Origin: Nannocystis exedens
Lineage (GTDB): Bacteria > Myxococcota_A > Polyangia > Nannocystales > Nannocystaceae
Assembly (NCBI RefSeq): GCF_002343915.1
Contig: NZ_NETK01000001.1
Span: 8,570,001 to 8,634,000, forward strand
Reading direction: 5' to 3'
DNA: 64,000 bases
Under the pieces are notes generated by a model. It worked only from the letters and a program-made list of their open reading frames with translations, ran no database searches and had not been told where the DNA came from. The position numbers were made by a program, and so were the translations under genes. This document shows, piece after piece, positions 16,430 through 26,416 of this stretch; position 1 is the stretch's first letter, and each line of letters starts with the position of its first letter.

Positions 16430-17680
16430 ATGCAGAAGATCCTGATCTCCGGCGCGAGCGTCGCCGGGCCGGTATTGGCGTACTGGCTCAAGCGGTACGG
16501 GTTTCAGCCGACGGTGGTGGAGCGGGCGCCGGGGCTGCGCAAGACCGGCGGGCACGCGGTCGACCTGTTCCGGCCGGCGATGGACATCGTCGAGAAGATG
16601 GGGGTGCTGGCGGAGATCGAGGCCCGCGCGACGGGGACGGAGCACCTGACGCTGCGGCGCGACGGGGTGAAGCGGGCGGTCGAGGTGGACGTGAAGCGGA
16701 TCCTGCAAACGGTGTCGCGCCGCCACTGCGAGATCATGCGCGACGAGCTCGCGGAGGTCCTCATCGGCGCGAGCCGGGGCGAGGTGGAGTACGTCTACGG
16801 CGACTCGATCGCGTCGCTGCGCCAGGACGACGCCGGGGTCGACGTGACGTTCGAGCGCGGCGCGCCGCGGCGCTTCGACCTGGTGGTCGGGGCCGACGGG
16901 CTGCATTCGAACGTGCGCCGGCTGGTGTTCGGCGAGGAGCGGCAATTCTCGCACCCCATCGGCGCCTACCTCGCGGTGGCGTCGATCCCGAACTACCTCG
17001 ATCTGCGCGACCGCACGATCCTCGTCAGCGGGGTCGACCGACTGGCCGGGGTCTACAGCGCGCGGCACATGGACGACGCCCGCGTGGTGTTCCTGTTCCG
17101 CAGCCCGCGCGAGCTCGAATACCACCACCGCGACGTCGCGCGGCAGAAGCAGCTGCTGACCGAGGCGTTCGCCGGCATGGGCTGGGAGGTGCCGCGGCTG
17201 CTGGAGGAGGCCCGGCGGGCGCAGGTGTTCTACTTCGACACGATCACGCAGCTGCGGATGGACACGTGGACGCGCGGACGGGTGACGCTGGCCGGGGACG
17301 CCGGCTATTCGCCCGGGGCCGCGGTGGGCGGCAGCACGAGCCTGGCGATCGTCGGCGCCTACGTGCTGGCCGGCGAGCTGGCGGCGGCGGGCGGCGACCA
17401 CGTGCGAGGCTTCCGCAACTGTGAGGAGACGCTGCAACAGTACGTGATGCACAGCCGCGCCTTCGCGCTGTCCGCGGCGCGCAAGCTGATCCCCGGCAGC
17501 CCGCTGGCGCTGTGGCTGTTCGCGCAATCGGCGTGGTTGTTCGATCGCGTGCCCGTGTCGTGGCTGCGGACGCTGGCCCGGCTCGGCCGCAGCTCGGTGC
17601 AACTCCACGACGCGTTCGTGCTCAAGGATTATGCGGACGTCGTCCGCCCGGCCGCGCCGGCCGCGGTGGCACACGCGTGA
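16430..17680 (+). CDS. FAD-dependent aromatic-ring-type monooxygenase (TetX/PHBH-like)
   Basis: A 416-aa class A flavoprotein monooxygenase. Conserved pieces are the N-terminal FAD fold KILISGASVAGPVLAYWL with the acidic end VVER, the DG motif LVVGADGLHSNVRR, and the GD motif TLAGDAGYSPGAAVGGSTSLA. These predict NAD(P)H-dependent hydroxylation of an aromatic or polyketide-like compound; TetX-like drug inactivation is possible. GGAGG (16421-16425) lies 4 nt before the ATG. It is divergent from a TetR regulator, a pairing typical of inducible detoxification. Confidence 0.9.
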   Translation: MQKILISGASVAGPVLAYWLKRYGFQPTVVERAPGLRKTGGHAVDLFRPAMDIVEKMGVLAEIEARATGTEHLTLRRDGVKRAVEVDVKRILQTVSRRHCEIMRDELAEVLIGASRGEVEYVYGDSIASLRQDDAGVDVTFERGAPRRFDLVVGADGLHSNVRRLVFGEERQFSHPIGAYLAVASIPNYLDLRDRTILVSGVDRLAGVYSARHMDDARVVFLFRSPRELEYHHRDVARQKQLLTEAFAGMGWEVPRLLEEARRAQVFYFDTITQLRMDTWTRGRVTLAGDAGYSPGAAVGGSTSLAIVGAYVLAGELAAAGGDHVRGFRNCEETLQQYVMHSRAFALSAARKLIPGSPLALWLFAQSAWLFDRVPVSWLRTLARLGRSSVQLHDAFVLKDYADVVRPAAPAAVAHA

Positions 17681-17825
17681 TTCGCGGCCGTCGGCGGCCA
17701 ATGGCGCCCGCCAGGAATGTGCAGACCTTGTCCTTTCCTTTGACGAATGTCGTCGGACAGCCGTACGCCGACGATTGGACACGGGACATGCCGCGCTTCA
17801 CCGGGCCCGGCGCCGCGCGGTGAGG

Positions 17826-18169
17826 CTTCGGCGGCCGTGCTGGTGACGGCGAGGAACCGCCACGCCGACATGCTCGACGGATTCGCGGCCGGGGCCGACG
17901 ACTTCTTGGTCAAGCCGCTGTCGAGCGTGGAGGTGGTGGCGCGCGTGCAGGCGGCCGAGCGCGCGCTGGCGCTGGCGAGCGCGACGCCCGGGCTCCCCGC
18001 GGCGCTGGCCGAGGCCCACGCCAGCCCCGGCGGCGACCTGCTGCTCCGCTGCGGCGCCGCGGTCGGGCGGGTGTTCTTCCACGCGGGTCGGGTCGCGTGG
18101 GTCCACCTGTCGCGCTCGCGCCTGCAATGGCTCGCACGCCGGCTGGTCCCCGCCGCCGCCGACGATTGA
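17826..18169 (+). pseudogene. Truncated response regulator fused to a DUF4388-like fragment
   Basis: The readable frame begins within a receiver domain: AVLVTARNRHADML, then GFAAGADDFLVKPLSSVEVVARV, which is only the second half (switch Ser/Thr and conserved Lys regions). The first half with the acidic pocket and phosphoacceptor Asp is missing; upstream sequence in any frame does not supply it. After an Ala-rich linker, GGDLLLRCGAAVGRVFFHAGRVAWVHLS resembles the start of a DUF4388-type domain, which is also cut short. The gene therefore looks broken at both ends. The 713-bp stretch 17681-18393 contains nothing else I can name. Confidence 0.5.
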
Positions 18170-18393
18170 TCCGGCGCGGCGCGGAGATCGGCGAGCCGTC
18201 GCATGATTCATCGCGATCGACGGCGGGCGCGAGCAGACCGTCGCCGCGCCCGGTGGGCTCGCGATCGCCGTGAGGCGCGAGGACATCCGCCGCCGCGAGG
18301 GGCCGTCGCGAGGCCGCCCAGCCGCCGCGGGCCGCCCGAAATCGCCCGACGACGGGCGTATCGGGGCCGACTGCGGGCGCATACAATCCCGCC

Positions 18394-21300
18394 GTGCGCC
18401 TCGGTCGTCCGCTCCGCATCGTCTGCGCCTCCAACCTGTCGCTCGCGCTGCTGACGAGCTGCCCGGCGACGAAGGGCTCGGCGGTGGTGGTGCCGGTGAT
18501 CGGCGACGCGGTGGCGGTGGCGTCGGGGACGCGGGACATCGACCTGCTGAACGCGCCGCAGGACGCGCCCGAGGGGCTGGAGATCCGGCTGCGCGCGAGC
18601 GAGGAGCCGCGGCCGATCGGCGCGGTCGGGCAGCCGCCGGCCAGGGCCGAGCCGCTGCCCGAGGCGCGCGCGGCCAAGCTGCTGGCGCGGCTGCCCGCGC
18701 TGACCCAAGAGACAGGTGACAAGAGATCGTTCGCGCTGCGCGAGCAGAGCCTGCCGGCGCCGCGGCCCGGCAAGACGGTGACGCAGGCGTTCCCGCCGCC
18801 GGCCGAGGCGCCGGCGCCGGAGCGGGCCGAGGCGGGCCCGCTGGCGGTGACGCGGGCGATGCCGGAGGGCGAGGTCGAGCTGGCGCCGCACCTGTCGGTG
18901 TCGTTCTCGCAGCCGATGGTGGCGGTGACGAGCCACGCCGAGCTGGCGAAATCGAAGGTGCCGGTCGAGCTGTCGCCGCAGCCGCCGGGGACGTGGCGTT
19001 ATGTCGGGGCGAAGACGGTGATGTTCGAGCCGGAGGGGCGGTTCCCGATGGCGACCGACTACCGCGTGCGGGTGCCGACGCAGACGAGGTCGAGCGTCGG
19101 CGGGGCGCTGGCGCAGGCCAAGGAGTGGACGTTCTCGACCCCGCCGCCGACGGTGCTCTGCGCGTGGCCGCAGGGCGGTCCGCACGAGCTCCAGCCGGTC
19201 ATGGTGGTGCGGTTCGATCAGAAGATCGATCCGCAGGCGGTCCTCGAGGTCATCTCGGTCGACGCCGGCGGCAAGCGGGCGAGCCGGCTGGCGACGGCGG
19301 CGGAGATCGAGGCCGACGAGCGCGCGCGCCAGGAGGTCGCGGCGAGCGAGCCGGGGCGCACGGTGGCGTTCCGCACGGTCGAGCCGCTGCCGCGCGGGAC
19401 CGGCGTCGCGGTGACCGTGGGGCCGGGCACCCCGTCGGCCGAGGGCCCGCGGCGCACGAAGACCGGCTACACGTTCTCGTTCGCGACCTACGGGCCGATG
19501 GTCCACACCGACGCCCAGTGCGGCTGGTACGACGAATGCCGCCCGCTGATGCCGCTGCACGTCATTTTCAGCAACGCGATCGACGCCGAGCGCTTCGACC
19601 CGAAGACGGTGCACGTCGAGCCGTCGATCCCGGGCATGAACATCAGCGCCAGCGGCAACCAGATCGTCGTCACCGGCGCGACCGCGGGCCGCACGATGTA
19701 TTCGGTCACCGTCGAGGCCGGGCTGCGCGACGTGTTCGGCCAGGTGTCCGAGAAGCCAGCCGTGTCGCAGTTCACGACCACGCGCGCCGAGCCGCAGCTG
19801 CAGGGGCCGAGCCGCGACTTCCTCGTGCTCGACCCGAGCGGCGGGCCCAAGCTGTCGGTGTTCACGATCAACCGGCCGAAGCTGAAGGTGCGGCTGTACG
19901 CGGTCACGCCGGAGGACTACGGGCGCTACCTCAATTACCGGCGCGACATGGATTGCCGCGACGGGCGGCCGATCCCGCCGCCGCCGGGGCGGCTGGTGGC
20001 GACGCGGACGGTCAAGATCGACGACCGGCCCGACGCGCTGGTCGAGACGGCGATCGACCTGTCGCCGGCGCTGAAGGGCGGGCTCGGCAACGTGATCGCG
20101 TTCGTCGAGCCGCCGCGGCAGCCGCGGAGCTGCTGGGAGCGCGAGTACGTGATGGCGTGGGCGCAGGTGACCCGCATCGGCCTGACGGCGTTCGTCGATC
20201 ACGGCGAGATGGTGGCGTGGACGACGAACCTGGCCGACGGGGCGCCGCTCTCCGGGGTCGACGTGAAGATCGCGCCGAGCGGCGGTTCGGGCCGCAGCGC
20301 GCCCGACGGGCTGGTGACGCTGCCGCTCGGCGATCGCGGGCAGATGCTCGTCGCCACCAAGGGCGGGGACGTCGCGTTCGTGCCCGAGAACATGTACTAC
20401 TATTCGCCCGACTCGTCCGGCTGGAGCGCGTATTCGCCGTTCGACGACCTGCGATTCTACGTGGCGGAGGACCGCGGGCTGTACAAGCCGGGCGAGACGG
20501 CCAAAATCAAGGGGTGGATCCGCAGCGTCGGCGGGGGCGAGCGCGGTGACATCGGCCCGGCGGCGGTCAAGACCGTCTCGTATCAATTGTACGACCCGCG
20601 CGGCAGCGAGGTGCTGAAGGGCGAGGCGCCGGTCAACGCGGCCGGCGGGTTCGAGCTGACGCTGGCGCTGCCGGGCAATGTCAACACCGGGTCGGCGTCG
20701 CTGCGGATCGACGCGGGCGGGCGCAACCACTATCACACGCTCAAGATCGAGGAGTTCCGCCGGCCGGAGTACGAGGTGAAGGTCGAGGCGTCGCCGGGGC
20801 CGCACCTGGTCGGGACGAGCGCCGAGCTGACGCTGCGCGCCAATTACTTCTCGGGCGGCGGGCTCGCGGGCGCGGACGTCGACTGGCGCGTGCGCAGCGA
20901 GCCGGCCACGTTCACGCCGCCGGGACTCGACGAGTACAGCTTCGGCTTCACCGAGAGCTGGTATTGGTGGCGCCGCGAGGCCCGGCCGCAGGGGCGCGAG
21001 GTCATGTTCACCGGCAAGACCGACGGGGCCGGCGAGCACCGGATCCGCGCCGACTTCGTGTGGAGCCGGCCGGCGCGCGCCTACGCGGTCACGGCCGAGG
21101 GCTCGGCGCAGGACGTGAACCGCCAGAAGTGGACCGGCCGCACGCGCCTGGTGGTCCACCCGGCCGACCTCTACGTCGGGCTCAAGACGCCGCGGCCGTT
21201 CTTCAACAAGGGCGACACGTTCAGCGTCGACGCGGTGGTCGCCGACCTCGACGGCGAGCTGGTCGAGGGCCGCGCGGCGACGATCCTGGCCCAGCAATTC

Positions 21301-24300
21301 GAGTGGGTGCAGGAGCGCGGGCAGTGGAAGGAGAAGGTCGTCGACACCCAGACCTGCCCGATCCGCTCGAGCAAGAGCGCGTCGCGCTGCGACTTCGTGG
21401 CCCGGCGCGGCGGGACGCTGCGCCTCGAGGCGACGGTCGCCGACGACCGCGGGCGCGCCAGCGTGACGCGCACCGACGTGTGGGTCGCGGGCGGCGACAC
21501 GCCGCCTTCCCGCACGATCGAGCAGGAGAAGGTCGGGCTGCTGGCCGACAAGAAGGAGTACGCGGCCGGCGACGTCGCCGAGCTGCTGGTGGTGTCACCG
21601 TGGCCGCGCGCGGAGGGGATCCTGACGATCCGCCGCTCGGGGCTGGTGCGCAGCGAGCGGTTCAAGGTCGAGGACGGGGCGGCGAAATTGCGGGTGCCGA
21701 TCGAGGAGGGCCAGGTGCCGAACCTGCACGTCCACGTCGACCTGGTCGGCGCGGCCCCGCGGACCCGCGACGACGGGACGGTCGACCCGAGCCTGGCCCC
21801 GCGGCCCGCTTACGCCGCGGGCGCGGTCAACCTGCGGATCCCGCCGCGCCGGCGCACGCTGCAATTGACGGCCAAACCGCGCGACGAGGAGCTGCCGCCG
21901 GGCGCGGAGACCGTCGTCGACGTCGAGCTGAAGGACGCCGAGGGCAAGCCGGTCGCCGGCGGCGAGGTGGCGCTGGCGGTGGTCGACGAGGCGGTGCTGT
22001 CGCTGACGGGCTACAAGTGGCCCGACCCGGTGGCGACGTTCTACGTCGACCGCGACGCGGGGGTTCGCGAGCATCACCTGCGCGAGCTGCTGCTGCTGGC
22101 GCGGCCCGACCTGGCGAAGCTGCAGGCGACGGGCGCGACCGGGGGCACGCGCGACGACGGCGGCCACGACCGCGAGGTGTCGGTGTCGAAGCGGAAGACC
22201 AAGGCGAGCCCGGGCATGGCCGCGCCGGAGCCGCCGATGGCGCCAGTGGAGACCCAGCGCGAGAACGCCAAGAAGGACGAGGCCTCCGCGGAGGCCGACG
22301 ACGACCGCGGCGCGCAGGAGGACTCGGCGATCGCGCTGCGGACCGACTTCAGCGCGCTGGCGCTGTTCGCCGCGGCTGTCCCGACGGACAGCAAGGGCAA
22401 GGCCCAGGTCAGGCTCAAGCTGCCTGACAACCTGACCCGCTACCGGGTGATGGCGGTCGCCGCTGGCGGCGTCAACGCGTTCGGCAGCGGCGAGGCGACG
22501 GTGACCGCCAGCCGGCCGCTGATGGTCCGGCCGTCGCCGCCGCGCTTCCTCAACTTCGGCGACAAGGTCGAGCTGCCGGTGGTGGTGCAGAACCAGGGCA
22601 AGAAGGCGCTGACGGTCGAGGTGGCGGTCCGCGCGGCCAATGCGAAGCTGACCGCAGGGACAGGTCGCAAGGTACAGGTGCCGGCCGGCGACCGGGTCGA
22701 GGTCCGGTTCCCGACCACCACCGAGATGGCCGGCACGGCGCGGTTCCAGTTCGCGGCCGCCAGCGGCAAGCACGCCGACGCGGCCGAGCTGTCGCTGCCG
22801 GTGTGGACGCCGGCGACCACCGAGGCGTTCGCGACCTACGGCGCGCTCGACGGCGGCGCCGTGGCCCAGCCGGTCCAGGCGCCGGCCGGGGTGTGGCGCG
22901 AGTTCGGCGGGCTCGAGGTGACGACGACGTCGACCGCGGTGGCCGGGCTGACCGACGCGCTGCTGTACCTGGTCCGCTACCCGTTCGACTGCGCCGAGCA
23001 GGTGTCGTCGCGGGTGATGGCGATCGCGTCGCTGCGCGACGTGCTGACCGCGTTCGCCGCCGAGGGCCTGCCGCCGCCGAAGGAGCTCGAGGCCAGCGTG
23101 CGCCAGGACCTGCTGCGCCTCGGCAAGCTGCAGAACCACGACGGCGGCTGGGGCTTCTGGCGCTGGGGCGAGCGCTCGTACCCGTACCTGTCGATCCACG
23201 TCGCCCACGCGCTGGCCCGCGCCGACGCCAAGGGATTTTCTGTCCCCAAGGACATGACCCGAAAGGCAGTCAACTACCTGCAGTCGATCCGCTACCGGAT
23301 CCCCGACTCGTACGGGCCGGTCGAGAAGCAGGTGCTGCGGGCCTACGCGCTCTACACCCTGCGCCAGCTCGGGCACGGCGACCCGGCGGAGGCGCGGGCG
23401 CTGATCAAGGAGGCCGGCGGGGTCGAGAAGATGGGCATGGAGGCGGTCGCGTGGCTGTACTCGGCCCTGCAGGTGGACGCGGCCTCGGCCGCCGAGCTCG
23501 AGGCGATCCGGCGGATCGTCCGCAACCGGGCCGAGGAGACCGCGGGGGCGGCCCACTTCGTCACGTCGTACAGCGACGGCGGGCACGTGCTGCTGCACTC
23601 GGACCGGCGCGTCGACGCGTTGATGCTCGAGGCGCTGATCGCCGACCAGCCGAAGAGCGACCTGATCCCCAAGCTGGTCGAGGGGCTGCTGGCGCACCGC
23701 AAGGCCGGGCGGTGGAGCAGCACGCAGGAGAACGCGTTCGTGCTGGTGGCGCTCGACCGCTACTTCAACACCTACGAGAAGGTCGAGCCCGACTTCGTGG
23801 CCCGCGCGTGGCTCGGGCCGCGCTACGCCGGCGAGCAGAAGTTCGTCGGCCGCCAGACCGACCGCCGGCGCATCGACATCCCGATGGCCGACGTCGCCGA
23901 GATCGGGTCGGGCGACCTGATCCTGCAGAAGGAGGGCAAGGGCCGGCTGTACTACCGGATCGGCATGCGCTACGCGCCGAGCGACATGCGGATGCCGCCG
24001 ACCGACCACGGGTTCGTCGTCGACCGCGCGTACGAGGCGATCGACGACCCCAAGGACGTGTCGCGCGACGCCGACGGGACGTGGCGGATCAGGGGCGGGG
24101 CGCGGGTGCGGGTGCGGCTGACGATGGTCGCGCCGACGCGGCGCTATCACGTGGCCCTGGTCGATCCGCTGCCCGCCGGCCTCGAGCCGCAGAACCCGGC
24201 GCTGATGACGACCGGCGCGCTGCCCGAGGACCCGCAGGCGATGAGCAAGCGGTCGCCCTGGTGGTGGTGGAACCGGCCGTGGTTCGAGCACCAGAACCTG

Positions 24301-24477
24301 CGCGACGAGCGGGCCGAGGCGTTCACGTCGATGCTGTGGGAGGGCGTCCACACGTACACGTACGTGGCGCTGGCGACGACGCCGGGCGTGTTCGTGGTGC
24401 CGCCGCCGAAGGCCGAGGAGATGTACCACCCGGAGACGTTCGGCCGCGGGTGGAGCGCCAAGGTCATCGTCGAGTGA
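18394..24477 (+). CDS. Bacterial alpha-2-macroglobulin-like lipoprotein with intact thioester
   Basis: A 2027-aa envelope protein thought to trap foreign proteases. A GTG start leads to a signal peptide with lipobox LLTSC (C23). Macroglobulin-like beta-domains follow, with the MG2-type segment LYKPGETAKIKGWIRS (about residue 695), VVDEAVLSLTGYKWPDP, and the complement-type A2M segment LPDNLTRYRVMAVAA. The thioester motif is C1533-A-E-Q1536 in FDCAEQVSSRV, followed by an alpha/alpha toroid with LQNHDGGWGFWRWGE. A Lys/Glu/Ala-rich insert near 1265-1305 lies where the bait region might be. No penicillin-binding protein 1C gene is adjacent. Two CTGTCC/GACAGG-type words lie inside the coding sequence (18706, 23240). 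Confidence 0.92.
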   Translation: MRLGRPLRIVCASNLSLALLTSCPATKGSAVVVPVIGDAVAVASGTRDIDLLNAPQDAPEGLEIRLRASEEPRPIGAVGQPPARAEPLPEARAAKLLARLPALTQETGDKRSFALREQSLPAPRPGKTVTQAFPPPAEAPAPERAEAGPLAVTRAMPEGEVELAPHLSVSFSQPMVAVTSHAELAKSKVPVELSPQPPGTWRYVGAKTVMFEPEGRFPMATDYRVRVPTQTRSSVGGALAQAKEWTFSTPPPTVLCAWPQGGPHELQPVMVVRFDQKIDPQAVLEVISVDAGGKRASRLATAAEIEADERARQEVAASEPGRTVAFRTVEPLPRGTGVAVTVGPGTPSAEGPRRTKTGYTFSFATYGPMVHTDAQCGWYDECRPLMPLHVIFSNAIDAERFDPKTVHVEPSIPGMNISASGNQIVVTGATAGRTMYSVTVEAGLRDVFGQVSEKPAVSQFTTTRAEPQLQGPSRDFLVLDPSGGPKLSVFTINRPKLKVRLYAVTPEDYGRYLNYRRDMDCRDGRPIPPPPGRLVATRTVKIDDRPDALVETAIDLSPALKGGLGNVIAFVEPPRQPRSCWEREYVMAWAQVTRIGLTAFVDHGEMVAWTTNLADGAPLSGVDVKIAPSGGSGRSAPDGLVTLPLGDRGQMLVATKGGDVAFVPENMYYYSPDSSGWSAYSPFDDLRFYVAEDRGLYKPGETAKIKGWIRSVGGGERGDIGPAAVKTVSYQLYDPRGSEVLKGEAPVNAAGGFELTLALPGNVNTGSASLRIDAGGRNHYHTLKIEEFRRPEYEVKVEASPGPHLVGTSAELTLRANYFSGGGLAGADVDWRVRSEPATFTPPGLDEYSFGFTESWYWWRREARPQGREVMFTGKTDGAGEHRIRADFVWSRPARAYAVTAEGSAQDVNRQKWTGRTRLVVHPADLYVGLKTPRPFFNKGDTFSVDAVVADLDGELVEGRAATILAQQFEWVQERGQWKEKVVDTQTCPIRSSKSASRCDFVARRGGTLRLEATVADDRGRASVTRTDVWVAGGDTPPSRTIEQEKVGLLADKKEYAAGDVAELLVVSPWPRAEGILTIRRSGLVRSERFKVEDGAAKLRVPIEEGQVPNLHVHVDLVGAAPRTRDDGTVDPSLAPRPAYAAGAVNLRIPPRRRTLQLTAKPRDEELPPGAETVVDVELKDAEGKPVAGGEVALAVVDEAVLSLTGYKWPDPVATFYVDRDAGVREHHLRELLLLARPDLAKLQATGATGGTRDDGGHDREVSVSKRKTKASPGMAAPEPPMAPVETQRENAKKDEASAEADDDRGAQEDSAIALRTDFSALALFAAAVPTDSKGKAQVRLKLPDNLTRYRVMAVAAGGVNAFGSGEATVTASRPLMVRPSPPRFLNFGDKVELPVVVQNQGKKALTVEVAVRAANAKLTAGTGRKVQVPAGDRVEVRFPTTTEMAGTARFQFAAASGKHADAAELSLPVWTPATTEAFATYGALDGGAVAQPVQAPAGVWREFGGLEVTTTSTAVAGLTDALLYLVRYPFDCAEQVSSRVMAIASLRDVLTAFAAEGLPPPKELEASVRQDLLRLGKLQNHDGGWGFWRWGERSYPYLSIHVAHALARADAKGFSVPKDMTRKAVNYLQSIRYRIPDSYGPVEKQVLRAYALYTLRQLGHGDPAEARALIKEAGGVEKMGMEAVAWLYSALQVDAASAAELEAIRRIVRNRAEETAGAAHFVTSYSDGGHVLLHSDRRVDALMLEALIADQPKSDLIPKLVEGLLAHRKAGRWSSTQENAFVLVALDRYFNTYEKVEPDFVARAWLGPRYAGEQKFVGRQTDRRRIDIPMADVAEIGSGDLILQKEGKGRLYYRIGMRYAPSDMRMPPTDHGFVVDRAYEAIDDPKDVSRDADGTWRIRGGARVRVRLTMVAPTRRYHVALVDPLPAGLEPQNPALMTTGALPEDPQAMSKRSPWWWWNRPWFEHQNLRDERAEAFTSMLWEGVHTYTYVALATTPGVFVVPPPKAEEMYHPETFGRGWSAKVIVE

Positions 24478-24577
24478 GGAGGGGTCGCGTGCGGCGTGAG
24501 CGAGGTCGGATCGGGGTCCGATGGGGTTCGACGGCGAGGTTCACGGACTCGGCGACGCGGCGGGAAACCACCCGCGT

Positions 24578-25972
24578 ATGACCGACATCAAGTCCGCACT
24601 CATCCTCCCGCGCCTCGGCCTCGTCGCCGGCGCGCTCGCTATCACCGGCTGCCTGGACGTCCACGGCGACCTCGGGGTCTTTACCGAGGGCGGCGTCGAG
24701 TCGAGCGGCGGCGCCGACCCCGGCGCGTCCACCGAGGGCGCGTCCGGCGACGGCGGGACCACCACGTCGGCGGGGCCCGGCGAGCCCGGCGACGGCACCG
24801 CGGTGCCGACCACCGCGGCCGACACCGAGGAGGACCCGGGCGAGCTGCTGTGCCCCGACGGCCAGCCGAGTTTGTCGCCGATGTGGACCGTGCAGTTCGA
24901 GCTCGATCCCGACACGCAGTTTCTCACCAACAACCTCGTGGCGCTCAGCGACGGCCGGATCGCCGTCGGCGCCGGCAACTGGGACGGCCTGAACACCAAC
25001 GCCGGCGTGGCGTGGGTCGATTGGGACGGCGGCACCGAGGGCTGGTCGTTCGGTCCCGGCGACCCTCAAGGCTATGACCCGCACGCCCTGCGTCGCGCCG
25101 CGGACGATTCGCTGGTGGCGTTCGGCTTCACGATCGAGGGTACACAGCACCTCATGCGAATGACGCGGATCCCCGCCGACGGGTCGCCCGCGACCGTGGT
25201 CGACGCCGATCTCGGCCACGCGGTCTGGCCGCAAGACTTCGAGATCCTCGGCGACAGCGCGCTGATCATCGGTCGCGGCCCCGAGGCAGACATGCCGCCG
25301 TTCGAGCTGTGGGTGGCGCGGATCGATCTCGCCACCGGCGCGCTCGAGTGGGAGGTCGAGCTGCCGAGCGTCCACCCGGTCCTGGGCCTGCACCTCGCCG
25401 TCGGCCCGAACGGCGAGATCGTGGCGGCCCACGGTAAGGCCGGCGACCACGACGAATTCAAGGTTTGGCGGCTCGGTGACGACGGCAGCGTGCTGTGGAC
25501 CACCGACCTGCTCGAGCAGCCGGTGCGCAACAACGAGCTGGTCGATCTGGTGGTCACGCCCGGCGATCAGGTGGTGGCGATCATGCAGTACGTGTGGCCG
25601 GCCGAGGTCAGGGCCCACGCGATCGGGCTGGCGCAGGGCGAGGCGCGCTGGGACACGCAGGTGGCGATGGAGGACGACTCCGGCTCGCCGGGCTTCGGCC
25701 GCGCGCTGCTCGACCCCGACGCGCTGGTGCTGCCGATCGGTCGCGGGCCGACGCCTTACTTCAAGGGGGAGAGCGCGGACCCGCTGACGGTCTCGCTGGT
25801 GCGGCTGGGCTTCGACGGCGCGATCCTCGACGACACGCCGTTGCCGCTCCCCGACTTCACCGCGGGCAGCCGGACGCTGACGCCGGCGCGCGGCGGCAAG
25901 TGCGGCGATCTGTTGCTGCTGCACGCCAACGCCGACCCCTCCAAGCACCGCCTGTGGTCGTTCGCGCCGTGA
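24578..25972 (+). CDS. Lipoprotein with beta-propeller-like (PQQ/WD-type) repeats
   Basis: A 464-aa lipoprotein. The ATG at 24578 gives MTDIKSALILPRLGLVAGAL and lipobox AITGC (C25); a Gly/Ser/Thr/Glu-rich linker (40-95) and a CPDGQPS segment follow. The rest consists of repeated strands such as GGTEGWSFGPG, GALEWEVELPSV and GSVLWTTDLLEQP, resembling PQQ-type or outer membrane propeller blades. Such proteins are common in Nannocystaceae-like genomes and have no assigned role. The upstream in-frame extension (from 24521) has no signal features, which decided the start. Confidence 0.75.
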   Translation: MTDIKSALILPRLGLVAGALAITGCLDVHGDLGVFTEGGVESSGGADPGASTEGASGDGGTTTSAGPGEPGDGTAVPTTAADTEEDPGELLCPDGQPSLSPMWTVQFELDPDTQFLTNNLVALSDGRIAVGAGNWDGLNTNAGVAWVDWDGGTEGWSFGPGDPQGYDPHALRRAADDSLVAFGFTIEGTQHLMRMTRIPADGSPATVVDADLGHAVWPQDFEILGDSALIIGRGPEADMPPFELWVARIDLATGALEWEVELPSVHPVLGLHLAVGPNGEIVAAHGKAGDHDEFKVWRLGDDGSVLWTTDLLEQPVRNNELVDLVVTPGDQVVAIMQYVWPAEVRAHAIGLAQGEARWDTQVAMEDDSGSPGFGRALLDPDALVLPIGRGPTPYFKGESADPLTVSLVRLGFDGAILDDTPLPLPDFTAGSRTLTPARGGKCGDLLLLHANADPSKHRLWSFAP

Positions 25973-25993
25973 AGCGGCGCGGCGCGACTGCCG

Positions 25994-26210
25994 TCATTCG
26001 TCGGCGTCGAGGCGGAACACGCGGATCGGCGCGTCCAATCCGCGGACCGTGACGGGCGGCAGCGGGTGGCGAGGCCGGGGTCGTCGCCGAGCGCGGCGAC
26101 CACGGCCTCGGAGGCGAGGATCCGGGTGCGGCATGGCTTGTTGAGCTGCTCGATGCGGGCGGCGAGGTCCACGGTGTCGCCGACGATCATGTACTCGCGT
26201 CGGCATCGCG
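25994..26210 (-). pseudogene. C-terminal remnant of a class III adenylate/guanylate cyclase, frameshifted
   Basis: The minus strand encodes REYMIVGDTVDLAARIEQLN and ILASEAVVAALGDD in one frame, then VTVRGLDAPIRVFRLDADE and a stop in another. Together they match the last third of a class III nucleotide cyclase catalytic domain (GDTVNLAARLE signature and trailing strands). The frame change lies near 26055-26070, where a few bases seem to be missing. The metal-binding aspartates of the N-terminal part are absent. Upstream (26211-26416) I see no further gene. Confidence 0.65.
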
Positions 26211-26416
26211 GGCGCCGGACACGTGCCTGCGGCGAACCAGGCGCGGCGCGGGCCCCTACACTGCCGGCAGACGACGCCGGACGCTGCCCGTCGACGCGGG
26301 CGGCCGGGCTCGACGGAGGGCGCGAGGCTCGTGGCGCACCGGTCGCGCGAACCGGGCCGGGCTCGCTTGTCGCGGACGCGAGGTCGTTCATGGTCGGGCG
26401 AAGGAGGAGCGCAGCC

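Noticed and set aside
18208..24429. Long minus-strand frames inside the macroglobulin gene
   Set aside because: The plus strand has signal peptide, thioester and domain motifs over the whole span; the minus frames are Arg/His/Leu-rich shadows.
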